In this document: positions 21,223 to 31,979 of the stretch, piece after piece | Layout: every line of letters begins with the position of its first letter | Position numbering within the stretch: position 1 is the stretch's first letter | NCBI GenBank assembly: GCA_030710605.1 | Contig: CP092864.1 | Location: forward strand, 145,451,261-145,515,260 | DNA: 64,000 nt | Source: Cordylochernes scorpioides | Lineage: Eukaryota > Arthropoda > Arachnida > Pseudoscorpiones > Chernetidae | Direction: 5' to 3' | Made by a program: the position numbers and the translations under genes | The notes under the pieces: model-generated | The model's database searches: none | What the model was told of the DNA's origin: nothing | The model's input: only the letters and a program-made list of their open reading frames with translations

Positions 21223-24200
21223 ATGGCGTCACTCCCGAGCCACGATGTAACCCTAAATAAGCTCGACGGCTATAACTACTCACTATGGTCTTTCAAAATT
21301 GAAATGCTCTTGCAAAAGGAAGATCTTTGGGAAGTTGTCACCGAAAATATTCCAGATGAACCTAAAATCGAATGGAAAAAGAAAGACTCAAAAGCTAGAG
21401 CTATCATTAATCTAAGCATCGCCGACTCACAAATAGTGCATGTCAAAAACCTACTAACAGCCAAAGCTACCTGGGACACTCTTAAAAATATCTATGAAAG
21501 AAAAACACTCTCAGGAAAAATTTATTTGCTAAGGAAACTATACAGCTTAAAACTCGAAGAAGACAAAGACATGCAGCAGCACATCACTACCATGATGGAA
21601 CTAGTTGACAAACTGCGAACCATTGGCGAAACACTAAAGGACTCTCACATCACGGCTATACTGCTTTGCTCGCTTCCAAAGAGCTACTCCAATCTCATCA
21701 CGATGTTGGAATCAAGGCCTGATGACGAGCTAACGCTTGAATTTACCAAGAACAAACTCCTTGATGAACACACACGCAGAGTAGAAAGCTCGAAAGACGA
21801 AAGCACCGCATCAAAAGCCTTAAAAAGCCTCCACGGAGCTTCAAGCCAAAGAAGAGAAAAAGAGAAGAAATTCTGTTCTTTCTGCCACAAAACAAACCAC
21901 TCCAAAGAAGAATGTTGGCACTATCAAAAGCGAAACAACAGCAACAAAGAGTACAAATATGAAAACTTCAGAAGAGGAAACGTACCAAAGTACACAAATC
22001 AGTCGAGTGTCACCCAAGAACAATCAACAAATCAGAGAACAACAAAAGGACCTAACCCAAAAGCTCTCAATTGCACTCAACGAGAAGCAAGTGTACACAA
22101 CTGGTTCGTCGACTCTGGAGCCACATCTCATATGGCGTACGATGAAAGCTTCTTCACTGAACTTAACAGAATACAAACACAAAATGTTGTGTTTGCTAAT
22201 GGCAATAAGCTGCAGGTCAAAGGGATAGGACAAGGAGAAATCAAAGTCATCACACCCCAAGGAAAGACTGACACCTTACTTCTCACAAAAGTTCTCTACA
22301 TCCCGGAACTAACAGACAACCTTCTGTCAGTGAGTGCGGCCACCTCCAACGGATGTAAAGTAACGTTCAACAGAGATTGGTGTACCATCGAAAGAGACAA
22401 CACAGCCCTCGCGAACGGTATACTTGACAATGGAATGTACCGACTCCACCTGGATGACAACCCCCAAACTCGCACATTCAAAGCAAATGTTGCAAAACAA
22501 AACCACTGCAAGAACAAAAATTGCCTCATGCTCTGGCACGACAGACTAGGACACAGAAATATAGAATCAATTAAGAAGATTCGAAATGAGAACCTAGCAA
22601 GAGGACTAAGTCTAAATAACTGTTCGCACAGCACAGACTGCGTTCAGTGCATTCAAGGAAAACTCACCGAAACCCCATTTCCAAAGAAGACAGAGTACAG
22701 AGCAACTGAAACGCTTCAACTTGTCCACAGTGATATCTGCGGTCCATTACCAACTAACTCTCTCAGCGGTAAGAGATACTTCATCACCTTCACTGATGAC
22801 TACAGCAGATACACGAAGATCTACCTACTGAAAGGAAAAGACGAAGTCTGTGAAAAAATAAAAGACTACGTCATCTCAGCACACACGGAATTTGGAAAAA
22901 ATATCCAAACCATACGGACAGACAACGGTCGTGAGTACGTAAACCGACAAGTCGAAGATTTCCTGAACCAAAGCGGAATCAAACATCAGCTAACAGTCCC
23001 CTACTCACCAGCCCAGAACGGAGTAGCCGAAAGGAAAAATCGATCACTAATGGAGATGACAAGATGCATGCTGTTTGACTCAGGACTCCCACAGTCTCTA
23101 TGGGCGGAAGCGGTTACCACAGCTAATTACCTACACAACCGAATACCCTCGAAAGCTACAGACAAGACTCCTTTTGAACTATGGACCAACAGGAAGCCCA
23201 GTCTGAAGCATCTAAAAAGATTCGGATGTAAAGCCTTCGCCTATATTCCCAAGATAAAAAGAAACAAGTTGGATAGCAAAGTTATCGAAGGGATCTTTCT
23301 TGGATACGATGATCGAAGCAAAGGATACAGAATCCTGCACGATACAGACAACATCACAATCAGCAGATCCGTAAAATTTATAGAAAAAGAAAATGGGTTT
23401 CACCTCGCTTCCACAAAAACAACTTCACCACAAGTACTAAGTACAGATCTAACTTCCTCCAATCATATTGGTAATGCAGAGGAAAGTCAGGAACCAGGAA
23501 CACAACCCGAAAACCTTGAGGACTCAGAAACCGAGGATTACCTTCAACCCGGTACAAGCACAGGAACACAAGTGGTCACACAAAGAAAATCCACGAGACC
23601 AACAAAGGGAATACCTCCCATAAGAAATGACTACATGCTGTACAAAACTGAAGCTCAAGACATTCCGACACCCACCAGCTACTCGGAAGTCCTACAATTA
23701 CCAAAAATAGAAAGAGAAAAATGGCTACAAGCAATGAACGAAGAACTAAATTCTCTTGAGAAGAACAATGTATGGGAACTAACGCCTCTACCTAAGGACA
23801 AAAAGATCATAGGATGTAAATGGACCTATAAACAGAAACTCAACTCCAAAGGAGAAATAGAGCGGTACAAAGCCAGACTCGTAGCAAAAGGGTTCAATCA
23901 GAAATTTGGCCGAGACTACGAAGAAACCTTTGCACCAATTGTGAAGCATTCTACAATTAGAGCCTTCCTAGCTGCATCAGTCTACAAAGGGATGAAAGTG
24001 ATCCACCTCGATGTGAAGACAGCGTTCCTACACGGCGACCTAGATAAAGAACTCTACATGGAACTCCCAGAAGGACTCCATACAAAACAAACAAACAAAG
24101 TCTACAAACTAAAGAAGGCAATTTACGGTCTAAAACAAGCTGGAAGATCTTGGAACACAAAAATTGCAAGCACTCTAATTAAAAATAACTTCAAACAGAG

Positions 24201-25230
24201 CATTGTAGACCCATGCCTATTCACCAAGAATGAAGAAAACCATTCCATCTACTTGATTCTATATGTGGATGACATGCTCCTCGCAAGCGATTCCGAGATA
24301 ATCATCCAAAACACTGTAAAAACTCTCGAAAAAGAATTCGAAATAAAGAACCTTGGAGACCCCACTCAATTCATTGGTATAGAAATCTCAAGGAACAGAG
24401 AAGGTGAACTCCTTCTGAGCCAAAAGAATAAAATCCAAGAATTAGTTGAAAGGTACAATCTCCAAGAAGCGAAACCTACTTTCACTCCCATGGAAAGCGG
24501 ATACCCCGGTATATCTGATGAAAAACTTCTACCAAACAACGTCCAATACCAACAACTGATAGGCTCACTATTGTACCTAAGCGTAGTATCCAGACCAGAT
24601 ATCGCAGCTCCAGTCTGCATACTCAGCAGCAGAAACCAGAATCCTAGAAATTGTGACTGGAATGCAGCAAAAAGAATCGTAAGATATCTAAAAACTACTA
24701 AAGAACTCGAGCTACGCATATCTAACCAAAAACCTCCCACGCTGGAAGCATACAGCGATGCCACATGGGCAAGCGACAACACCGACAGAAAATCTCTAAG
24801 CGGAAACTTGCTCCTACTGGGATCAAACCCCATCTCTTGGATGACTGGGAAACAAGGTTGCGTATCTCTCTCATCCACCGAAGCGGAACTTATCTCCGCA
24901 GCCGAAGCCTCACAAGAACTGTTATGGCTTCTCGACTTGCTAAAGGATCTCGAACTGGAACAGAAAGCTCCAATCTACTTCCACCAAGACAATCAATCAT
25001 GTCTCAAGATATGTTCATCCGAAAAAGTGTCTTCTAGAACCAAGCACATCGCAACCAAGATCCATCACCTGAAGGATCTTCAGAAGAAGACAGTGATAAA
25101 AATGATCTACTGCCCAACTGGCGACATGAAGGCGGACATTCTGACCAAGCCGCTACCAAGGCCGACATTTGAGAAGTTACGCTACAACCTCGTGATGTCT
25201 CCACATTCATGCCGGGGATTTGTTGGATAA
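21223..25230 (+). CDS. Copia-2 gag-pol polyprotein (1335 aa)
   Basis: One open frame with all copia domains in order. Gag (UBN2-like) spans residues 1 to about 200. A CX2CX4HX4C zinc knuckle CSFCHKTNHSKEEC lies at 218-231. Protease has WFVDSGATSHM with the catalytic Asp at 297. The HHCC pre-integrase domain starts at His439. Integrase has its triad at Asp504, Asp567 and Glu603, with 35 residues between the last two. Reverse transcriptase includes LDVKTAFLHGDL and YVDD at 1014-1017. RNase H begins with its Asp near 1179, then SSTEAEL near 1220 and TKHIATKIHHLKDL. It ends DILTKPLPRPTFEKL and a short tail. The TAA stop (25228-25230) lies inside the first 10 bp of the 3' LTR. The ATG at 21223 sits 73 bp after the LTR in an A-rich leader and precedes all gag homology. 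No catalytic residue is missing, so the protein is plausibly functional. Confidence 0.96.
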   Translation: MASLPSHDVTLNKLDGYNYSLWSFKIEMLLQKEDLWEVVTENIPDEPKIEWKKKDSKARAIINLSIADSQIVHVKNLLTAKATWDTLKNIYERKTLSGKIYLLRKLYSLKLEEDKDMQQHITTMMELVDKLRTIGETLKDSHITAILLCSLPKSYSNLITMLESRPDDELTLEFTKNKLLDEHTRRVESSKDESTASKALKSLHGASSQRREKEKKFCSFCHKTNHSKEECWHYQKRNNSNKEYKYENFRRGNVPKYTNQSSVTQEQSTNQRTTKGPNPKALNCTQREASVHNWFVDSGATSHMAYDESFFTELNRIQTQNVVFANGNKLQVKGIGQGEIKVITPQGKTDTLLLTKVLYIPELTDNLLSVSAATSNGCKVTFNRDWCTIERDNTALANGILDNGMYRLHLDDNPQTRTFKANVAKQNHCKNKNCLMLWHDRLGHRNIESIKKIRNENLARGLSLNNCSHSTDCVQCIQGKLTETPFPKKTEYRATETLQLVHSDICGPLPTNSLSGKRYFITFTDDYSRYTKIYLLKGKDEVCEKIKDYVISAHTEFGKNIQTIRTDNGREYVNRQVEDFLNQSGIKHQLTVPYSPAQNGVAERKNRSLMEMTRCMLFDSGLPQSLWAEAVTTANYLHNRIPSKATDKTPFELWTNRKPSLKHLKRFGCKAFAYIPKIKRNKLDSKVIEGIFLGYDDRSKGYRILHDTDNITISRSVKFIEKENGFHLASTKTTSPQVLSTDLTSSNHIGNAEESQEPGTQPENLEDSETEDYLQPGTSTGTQVVTQRKSTRPTKGIPPIRNDYMLYKTEAQDIPTPTSYSEVLQLPKIEREKWLQAMNEELNSLEKNNVWELTPLPKDKKIIGCKWTYKQKLNSKGEIERYKARLVAKGFNQKFGRDYEETFAPIVKHSTIRAFLAASVYKGMKVIHLDVKTAFLHGDLDKELYMELPEGLHTKQTNKVYKLKKAIYGLKQAGRSWNTKIASTLIKNNFKQSIVDPCLFTKNEENHSIYLILYVDDMLLASDSEIIIQNTVKTLEKEFEIKNLGDPTQFIGIEISRNREGELLLSQKNKIQELVERYNLQEAKPTFTPMESGYPGISDEKLLPNNVQYQQLIGSLLYLSVVSRPDIAAPVCILSSRNQNPRNCDWNAAKRIVRYLKTTKELELRISNQKPPTLEAYSDATWASDNTDRKSLSGNLLLLGSNPISWMTGKQGCVSLSSTEAELISAAEASQELLWLLDLLKDLELEQKAPIYFHQDNQSCLKICSSEKVSSRTKHIATKIHHLKDLQKKTVIKMIYCPTGDMKADILTKPLPRPTFEKLRYNLVMSPHSCRGFVG

Positions 25231-25429
25231 CTGAATGCTACGACAGCTAGCGCCACACTGGACTAATCATCATCACAACTGTTTTGTTTACCTTCTTCTC
25301 TATATTACAATAACTGTTCGCTACCATAACTTTGTTTTTCTTACTAAATGGATAATAAAGATTATTATCATATAATCCTCAACGTCCTCATGCCTTCCTA
25401 CAAGCTGTAAGTACCTAAATCTTACAACA
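25221..25429 (+). repeat. Copia-2 3' LTR
   Basis: 209 bp, identical by eye to the 5' LTR, preceded by GCCGGGGATT (likely polypurine primer region) and followed by the ATATA target duplicate. Confidence 0.97.
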
Positions 25430-27329
25430 ATATATATGAAATATTGATCGTATAAAAAATTCAAATATAAATTAATAAAATGTTCTGAGTAAACAGAAAA
25501 TGTTTTTGTTGATTTAATTAAAAATGTTTAATATAAAAAAAGGAATATGTTTTTTAAAAATATGACTACGTGAGCACATATTTATTCTGATTTAAATAGT
25601 ATAAAAACATGTTCACTTCTTTATATATATATTCAAAAAATAAAAAGGCATATATTGGATCGAATAAAAAATGTATATATATTATAAAAATATATTTCAG
25701 AAGATATATTAAATTGAGAGCAAATATCTCTTATAAAAAGTAACATTTTGGCTACTATTTTATTATTTATTTTTAAAATATGAAAACTTATAAAATAAAT
25801 GCATAGAAAATTAATAATTGAATAACTAGTTACTCTGTTTTTTTTTTAATTTAAAATGTTCTTTTAATATATAAATCTAATTATTCATAGAATCTTTGTT
25901 TTATACTTCACATTATCTTTTTAATGTGCATTAAACCCATTTAACAATTTCTTTGTCTATATTTGAACACACTTTAGTTTGGCTAAATATTAAAAATATA
26001 TATTTTTATATATCGTATATATATATATATATTTACTTTATATTTGAAAATAATGATACATTTTGCTTATATTATAACTGTATTAAAATATTTCATTTTA
26101 TTGCAAATTATAAATATTTCTGGCGCAATCTAAATATATACATATATATTGAATGATTAACGCTTATTTTAGATCAAAAATATTTTTTATAACTTCCAAT
26201 ATTTCGATGAGGCTGTTCGCCTATCTTATATATATACAACGTACACACACAAAATATATGTAATTACTTTTGAATAAAATGACTTTGATACGAAAATGTT
26301 TGGTTTATTTCCCATTAAAACTAGTACATAAACAAAGGTCAATAGACAATGTGTATTATTTTTGGTCTTCCTTAGTTATTAATCTTTTATTAATAAATGA
26401 TCCAAATATAATTATTAGTTATATTTATTACATAACCTTTTACAGGGAGCACCACATTGTTTACTTTTAACAACAAAGAACACAATAACAAACAAATTGA
26501 TGATGATTCACTCACAGAGTATTTCTAAATACTTATTCATAGAAATGGATCATAATATTAAAGCTTAAACCCATTATATAACTCAATGATCTGTTTTGGA
26601 ATATTAAGAACTCTTTTAAAACAAAATTACTAAAAAACTACTCTCTATTCTTTCAGAAAAAATAAGGATGAATAAGAAAAACGACAGCATCATCGTTTTG
26701 AAGTAATAATTCCCAAATAATATTAAAAGTTATTTAAATTAAAAAAATAAAACTATCACCCTAACAAGGGACTCTATCCATATCATGGGGTGGAGTTCCC
26801 TGGAAAATACCCTTTTTTTTTTTCTATTGAAATACTACTTTCAAATATAAAACATGTTGAATGCTATTTATATATTGTGATGTTCTCTCCTTCAATTAAG
26901 TATATAAATATGCTTTACCAAATTATTAAAAAAAAAACAAATTTTAATTATATATCTTTCTAATGTTATATATAGACTTTTTAATATATTCATAACAATA
27001 ATTACAGTGCTGCCAAATCCAAATATTCGAAAATAAATTATTCAAACAGAGTATATTATTATTATAAGGTATATTACATATATGAAATCAGAATTTATTA
27101 TCTACTTTTGCCTATTTCTTGAATGTTTCTCGTCTACATCTTGTATATTTGTAGCCAACTTAATGTTTGCAATTTTTTCAATGAAACATACGACTATACG
27201 CCCAATTTATTATTTTATATCGTTTTAAAATATAGAAATCCATAGGTTGATGAGCATAATGCATTGTTTCGATGCATAAATAAAGGGATAGGTGCGTCAT
27301 TAAGTACATAAGCAATTAGGTATGCACAA
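25430..27329. other. AT-rich stretch, few fragments
   Basis: It holds an AAAGGCATATATTGGATCG fragment of HH5 near 25647 and a decayed HH5-like piece at 26195-26225 (AATATTTCGATGAGGCTGTT). Otherwise there are only AT runs and small ORFs (25953-26156, 26270-26470) with no recognisable similarity. Confidence 0.4.
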
Positions 27330-27422
27330 TATAACACTTTATTCAACTTCGTTTACATCCTATAACGCCATATCCCAAACTCAAGGGATATTTACGTCAA
27401 TAAATTTCTAACATCATATTAA

Positions 27423-27769
27423 ATTATCTAAAGAGACAAGGGTCGCCTCTCCCGTCAAAATAAACATCAAAACCAGACGCCATCTATTGACCGTCGCCGC
27501 AACTAGAGACCTCGGGTCGGTGACAAAGCCACAACACCAGCTTTGGCAAACTGAAAAGCGCTCACCTAGAGACCATGGTTTCGGGCTAATGGCTCTTGTC
27601 AACCTAGGGCGGACTTTATTCCTTTTCAGTTTGCCAAAGATGGTATTGTGGCTTTGTCATCGACCCGAGGCCGCTTGTTTGCGGCGACGGTCAATAGATT
27701 GTGTCTGGTTTAGACGTCTATTTTGACGGGAGTGGCATTCCTTGTTCATTTAGATCAATATATTCCTGG
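27423..27769. repeat. HH2 element, palindromic copy inside a LINE
   Basis: Arms 27430-27560 and 27620-27765 are inverted copies (GTCGCCTCTCCCGTCAAAAT against ATTTTGACGGGAGTGGC, and ACAAAGCCACAACACCAGC against its complement). Each arm has GACGCCATCTATTGACCGTC or a close version. The hammerhead-like centre is at 27565-27608. Confidence 0.75.
27565..27608 (-). ncRNA. Hammerhead relic, HH2 copy G
   Basis: The fold CCTAGG, hairpin, GAAA, palindrome ACCATGGT, C, TCTAGG is retained, but the core box reads TTGACAA in place of CTGACGA and stem II has mismatches. Probably inactive. Confidence 0.4.
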
Positions 27770-28224
27770 CAAAATTTCCATCAAATTGGCTATATACAAG
27801 GATAAAGGACAAAATAGACAAACATACAAAATCAATTTCCTCAAAATTTCCTTCCCTCTCTTTCCCAGTTCAAAAGATAGTTGTATATATAGCACGTGAA
27901 CACGAATTTTCACGTTTCTCGAATCTCCCAAAGCTATGGAAAATTTGAAACGGAAAGGAATTTCGATCGAGATAGAGAGTTGATATAAAATTGGAAGAGG
28001 CAGCAACAAAAGGTTATGAATGTATAAGGAATGAAGGAATGTATGCACGCAGGTCGATTAGTGGAATGTATTCAGGAATGCTGACTCATTGAACATGCAG
28101 AGCTGCCTTAGATTTATCTTCTGCCACGGACAGACGATGAAAATCAATTTTAACTTTCTATTCCCATCACATATGTAAATATTACTAATAAATAGGCTTA
28201 GTTAAGATTTAAAGTTTTTTTTTT

Positions 28225-28515
28225 TTTTTTGCTTATATCCCTAGTACACGTGGTACAGGCCATAATAATCATGGTGGGTAGAAGTAGGGGACTGCTTTTA
28301 CTGTAAGTCCACCACATGTCTACACATATGAAAAGCAGTTCGACTTTTTCACTTGCAAATATGCCAGAGCCCGTTTGATTACTTGCATTCGCTGGTGGGG
28401 TTGGACTTTTTCAAGAATCGGGGACTATTGGAGCATTTTTTTAATAAGAAAACAGTGCCCAATACGGGAATCGATCCCGGGTCTTTGCAGTCGAAAACCA
28501 ACGGTTTAGACTTTT
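28225..28515 (-). mobile_element. tRNA-derived SINE, copy 2
   Basis: Right end: B-box-like GGGATCGATTCCCGTATTGG on the minus strand and AAACCGTTGG of the A box. The left end starts after a T run with CCCTAGTACACGTGG. The sequence right of the head (28500-28610) matches the flank of copy 5 at 45460-45560, so the two share a common larger origin. Confidence 0.75.
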
Positions 28516-28610
28516 TGACTTTTCTTATATATGAGAATAACGAGGTATTGCCTTATAATATGAATATAAATGATTATAATTTAAAGTTTTCTTGTAATAT
28601 ATGATCCAAT

Positions 28611-28980
28611 CATATGAATTGTAGCAATTAATAAAATATATTATTAAACACTCATCTTATTTCGAACTGACACATGTTTGAAAATTTGAGGATTAGACAG
28701 TTCCTTCTGAATGAGAGAGTGTCGCCAATATTAAATGTTCAATTGATATTTTCTTTCATAACCATTGCCATTCTGATAAAGCTATCCTAAATTCAGCGAA
28801 CGAATATAGTTGGCTTCCCAGAAGAGATTTTGTAAAAGTCACATGTAGAGTTTTTCTGACCAATTTCACCCTTGAAATAGAAATTAATGACCATGAAGCT
28901 GAGAACCATTCAGTGAGTAGAAAATTGTGATGTTCATTACGTCTATTAAGTTTTAGCTATTATTGATAATCATTATTTTA
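28611..28980. other. Stretch without recognised feature
   Basis: AT-rich with no clear ORF, array or shared repeat. Confidence 0.35.
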
Positions 28981-29282
28981 CTTATCCCTAGTACATGTGG
29001 TACAGGCCATTATAATCATGGTGGGTAGAAGTAGGCGACTGCTTTTACTGTAAGTACACCACATTTCTGCACATGTGAAAAGCAGTTCAGTTCAACTTTT
29101 GCCCTTACAAATGTGCCAGAGCCCCGTTTTGGTTATTTGTACTCGCTTTTAGGGTTGGACTTTTACAAGAATCGAAGGCTATTGGAGCATTTTTTTTATC
29201 AGAAAAAAAGAGTCCATTGCGGGAATCGAACCCGGAGTCGTAGTGGTCGAATCCCCAACGGTTAACACCATCCTTCCACCGA
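28981..29282 (-). mobile_element. tRNA-derived SINE, copy 3
   Basis: From CTTATCCCTAGTACATGTGG to the head ending CCATCCTTCCACCGATCC, with B-box-like GGGTTCGATTCCCGCAATGG on the minus strand. One of the most complete copies. Confidence 0.8.
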
Positions 29283-29288
29283 TCCACT

Positions 29289-29585
29289 TTGATAATCAGT
29301 AAATATATCAAACGGCATATCTCACCTTTGGTATTTAAAACTAAAAACCTACAGCAATTCTGGAATGGTGGATGGACCACCAAGGATCTATCAGGCTCAC
29401 AACTGACCATACTAGACAACTTCTCTTCAGGGATAGGATCAAGATTTCTAATATCCATCCTCAAACCACATTCTCGAAATTCTCAAGAAATTACATATAG
29501 AAAAACTCTACCAAGAATTTTTAACTTTAATGACTTTATGAAAATTCGAAACATTATAGACACGTATGATTCTTTTAAAAATTAA
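29289..29585 (+). other. 98-codon ORF of unknown origin
   Basis: ATG at 29289, then LVFKTKNLQQFWNGGWTTKDLSG and ILDNFSSGIGSRFLISIL, no motif I know. Its last 15 codons overlap a P1 head (GAAAATTCGAAACATTATAG), so at least the end is repeat DNA. It may be a scrap of a transposon ORF or chance. The opposite-strand ORF 29105-29464 overlaps the SINE and is not credible. Confidence 0.25.
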
Positions 29586-30260
29586 ACAATTATATCAACA
29601 ACAACAAATAGCTTTATTAAGACATTTTAGTCTCATACGGATTCTCCAAGCACGGAAACGTAGGGTACATACAAGAATAACAGTAATAACAACAACAATA
29701 GTACCTGTTATGACCCTATGGTCTTATACAGCTTCTCCAAGTAGAAGAGGGTATATACAATAGTTACAATAATCAGCAATGTTATTTACAATGTGTCAAG
29801 GAGGAGAGAAGCAAGGCTTGCTGGGGAACTAGAGTATTATCATGGGTAGATGTTATTATATCTCTTGAGGAAATATTACGCTACAATAAAGTTGGGATAT
29901 CCAGCAGGTTAAGAAAGTCTCCAAGGTGATTGGTGCGAATGTTTAGTTCACCGTATAAAATTATCTCCAGTCCATTGTGTATCTTGATCGTAATATATAT
30001 ATTCTCTAGTTGGAGTTCGTTAGGAGGTAGATACGTAAACGTTATATAAGTCAGCAATGAATCTAAGTTTTAAACAATTATATCTACTGCCCTTACTGCA
30101 ATGGAAAAATTAAAGGGGAGAGGGAGGGCTGGCTCATCAGTAGTGAACCCTCCCACTGGCGAAACCGCGAATCATACGTGTCTATAATAGTTCCGAATTT
30201 TCATAACAGATGGCGCGCTAATGCATCATAAATGACTTTATAAAGCGTTACAAAATGAAA
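29540..30260. repeat. P1 copy c3, split by a LINE and locally inverted
   Basis: The head (AAAATTCGAAACATTATAGA) stops at 29596, resumes at 30085 (CTGCCCTTACTGCAATGG) after the LINE insertion, and reaches CCCTCCCACTGGCGAAACCGCG at about 30150-30171. Beyond that point the sequence is the reverse complement of the P1 head. The segment after CCCTCCC is therefore inverted relative to the other copies. Confidence 0.65.
29597..30069 (-). mobile_element. LINE 3'-end insertion with 15-bp target duplication
   Basis: 473 bp bounded by a perfect 15-bp direct repeat TTAAACAATTATATC (29582-29596 and 30070-30084). On the minus strand it ends in a (GTT)n-type simple tail (AACAACAACAAATAGC at the left edge), like 32878. 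A second internal AACAACAACAATAG at 29689 suggests a duplicated 3' end. No clear coding region remains. Confidence 0.8.
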
Positions 30261-30319
30261 TGATAAAAAGTAATAAGATGCACAATAGAAACTTCAATAA
30301 GGTATCACAATAAAATGAA

Positions 30320-30840
30320 CATTCCTAGTTGGTCTCTTATCGGAGGTTAGACCAGAGAGATTATAGACATTTCACAACAGAGAGTTGTCGCGCAGAGAAG
30401 GAAATATTCAACCAATTGGTCTCTTGTGGGAGGAGAAACGATACAAATAGGATCAGAATTAGAAATCCGAATAATTCTGTTTTGTATAAACTTTTCTATT
30501 TGAAATTTCGTTTACGAGGGAATTGGTGTCACACCCACCTTACAGCCCGGACGTAGCTCCTAGTGACTTTAATCTCTTCGAGTTGAAGAAAAACCTGGGT
30601 GGAACCCAATTCCAGGACGATGACATGTTGGAAGAAGCGGTTTTAGACTTTCTACGCGGCCAGGCGGCAGAGTTCTTTGACTCTGGGTTCCATAAGTTGG
30701 TGCCTCGAATGCAAAAATGCGTCGAACGAAACAGTAAATATGTATAAAAATGAAAAAAGGTCTATTTTTTTTTTTGGAAATTGTATAGTTCAGGGCAAAT
30801 AAACCTGTTTTTCTGTATTAAAAACCTCTGTGGAACTTAT
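30320..30840 (+). pseudogene. Mariner (irritans-like) transposase relic
   Basis: The ORF 30523-30747 gives VSHPPYSPDVAPSDFNLFELKKNLGGTQF...VPRMQKCVERNSKYV-stop, the C-terminal third of a mariner transposase including the third catalytic Asp (APSDF). Upstream (30330-30510) is probably the degraded middle of the element, with no intact frame. Downstream, AATAAACCTGTTTTTCTG and ACTTATTTAACGGACAATCC look like a 3' UTR and terminal repeat. The first two catalytic Asp regions are absent. Distinct from the relic at 16361, which has the APCDF form. Confidence 0.8.
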
Positions 30841-31290
30841 TTAACGGACAATCCTCGTATAAGGTCTTAGAATATAAAATAGACGCGCAATAACTCTGGA
30901 AATTCAGTAGCGAGGAATGGAATTATTGCAGGTAGATGGAACCTGGCATTAAATGAAGCTCCATCTAAGAAATGAAAGAGGACACTTTTTCAGAGTCTTC
31001 CATCAAGGAGAAGTAATTACGCGGCGACATATGATAATTATCGAGTTTTTAACCTCCCTAATTAACAGAGTTAAACATCACTGAATATTTAAATGGAAAA
31101 AGGTTTGGACCATTTGTTTTGATGGCAATCGAGCGGTAGTTCTTCTGAATTACATGGCATCAGTACACAGCTACCTATGCTGTTCTATTCTCTTATAGCC
31201 TTTCCTGCTGTTATTTTCTTCCACAGTAACTCAGGTTTTCTATTCTTCTTCTCTCTCATCCTTTCTGTATTTCTTTCTGACACCTGTCTC
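30841..31290. other. Stretch without recognised feature
   Basis: No array or mobile-element signature recognised; the minus ORF 31185-31400 runs into P1 and is not credible. Confidence 0.35.
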
Positions 31291-31322
31291 TCTATATTCC
31301 ACACTCCTAAATTCACTAAAGT

Positions 31323-31718
31323 GTCTAAAATAGTTTTGTAATTTGATAACAGATGGCGCGCTAGTGCATCGAAATATAATTGTTCGAATAAAAGACACAA
31401 ATTGATATTTGCGGAAGAGCGATTGCTCGAAGCATATTATATATTTATAATTATATGTAATTCTGCTGTTCTAAAAGCTTATGTCCATAGTTCATCTAAA
31501 ATACTCATTCGAAGAGTCAAGCATCAGTATCACTATAGAAGGAAGTTCCAAAAATGCAATATAACAGCGGTATGGTAGATTAAACTGGAGAAACCGCTGG
31601 GAGGGTTCACCACTGATGAGCCAGGCCCTCCCTTTAATTTTTCCATTGCAGTAAGGGCAGTAGAAATTGTTTTATTTTAAAAAGAATATTACGCGTCTAA
31701 AATAGTTTTGTAATTTGA
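31323..31718 (-). repeat. P1 copy c4, flanked by a 24-bp direct repeat
   Basis: GTCTAAAATAGTTTTGTAAT followed by TTGA occurs at both 31323-31346 and 31695-31718. Between them lies a full P1 unit: GATGGCGCGCTAGTGCATCG, AGCTTATGTCCATAGTTCAT, CTGGAGAAACCGCTGGGAGG, CACTGATGAGCCAGG. The direct repeat may be a long target duplication or the overlap of two tandem units, since the P1 head contains related sequence. Confidence 0.7.
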
Positions 31719-31979
31719 AAAAAAAATTATACTGGCCGAAGTATCTTTAATTTTCAGAAGAAGGTAAATTGTATATACAGTTTAAGGTACGTGGGAGAAT
31801 CTAGATACCTGAGGGAAGCTATTGGCAAAATTATCAATATTAACAATAATTAAATATTTCATTAGAGCTCCGCTCAAATTTTAATTTCCTTAATTTGTTC
31901 TTGGGCTTTAATTCTGTTTGTGTGTACAAACCTGTTTCAAATTTGGAGATGTTTGGGGAATCCAATATTCTTCCTAAAA

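Larger units (their letters stand above)
20941..25429 (+). mobile_element. Ty1/copia-type LTR retrotransposon, copia-2 (structurally intact)
   Basis: 4489 bp with 209-bp LTRs (TGTTGG...ACAACA), identical by eye, a 5-bp target duplication ATATA (20936-20940 and 25430-25434), a primer site, one uninterrupted gag-pol ORF and identical ends. Everything expected for autonomous transposition is visible. It is less AT-rich than its surroundings, in keeping with recent arrival. It differs from copia-1 in LTR sequence and protein, so it is a separate lineage; an older relative left the solo LTR at 14057-14267. Confidence 0.97.
27330..27900 (-). pseudogene. LINE L1x 3' UTR copy split by HH2
   Basis: 27340-27422 (CATCCTATAACGCCATATCCC onward) and 27770-27895 (AAATTGGCTATATACAAGG, TTTCCCAGTTCAAAAGATAG) together match the continuous segment at 19335-19520. 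An HH2 element of about 345 bp sits between them. No coding part remains. Confidence 0.7.
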
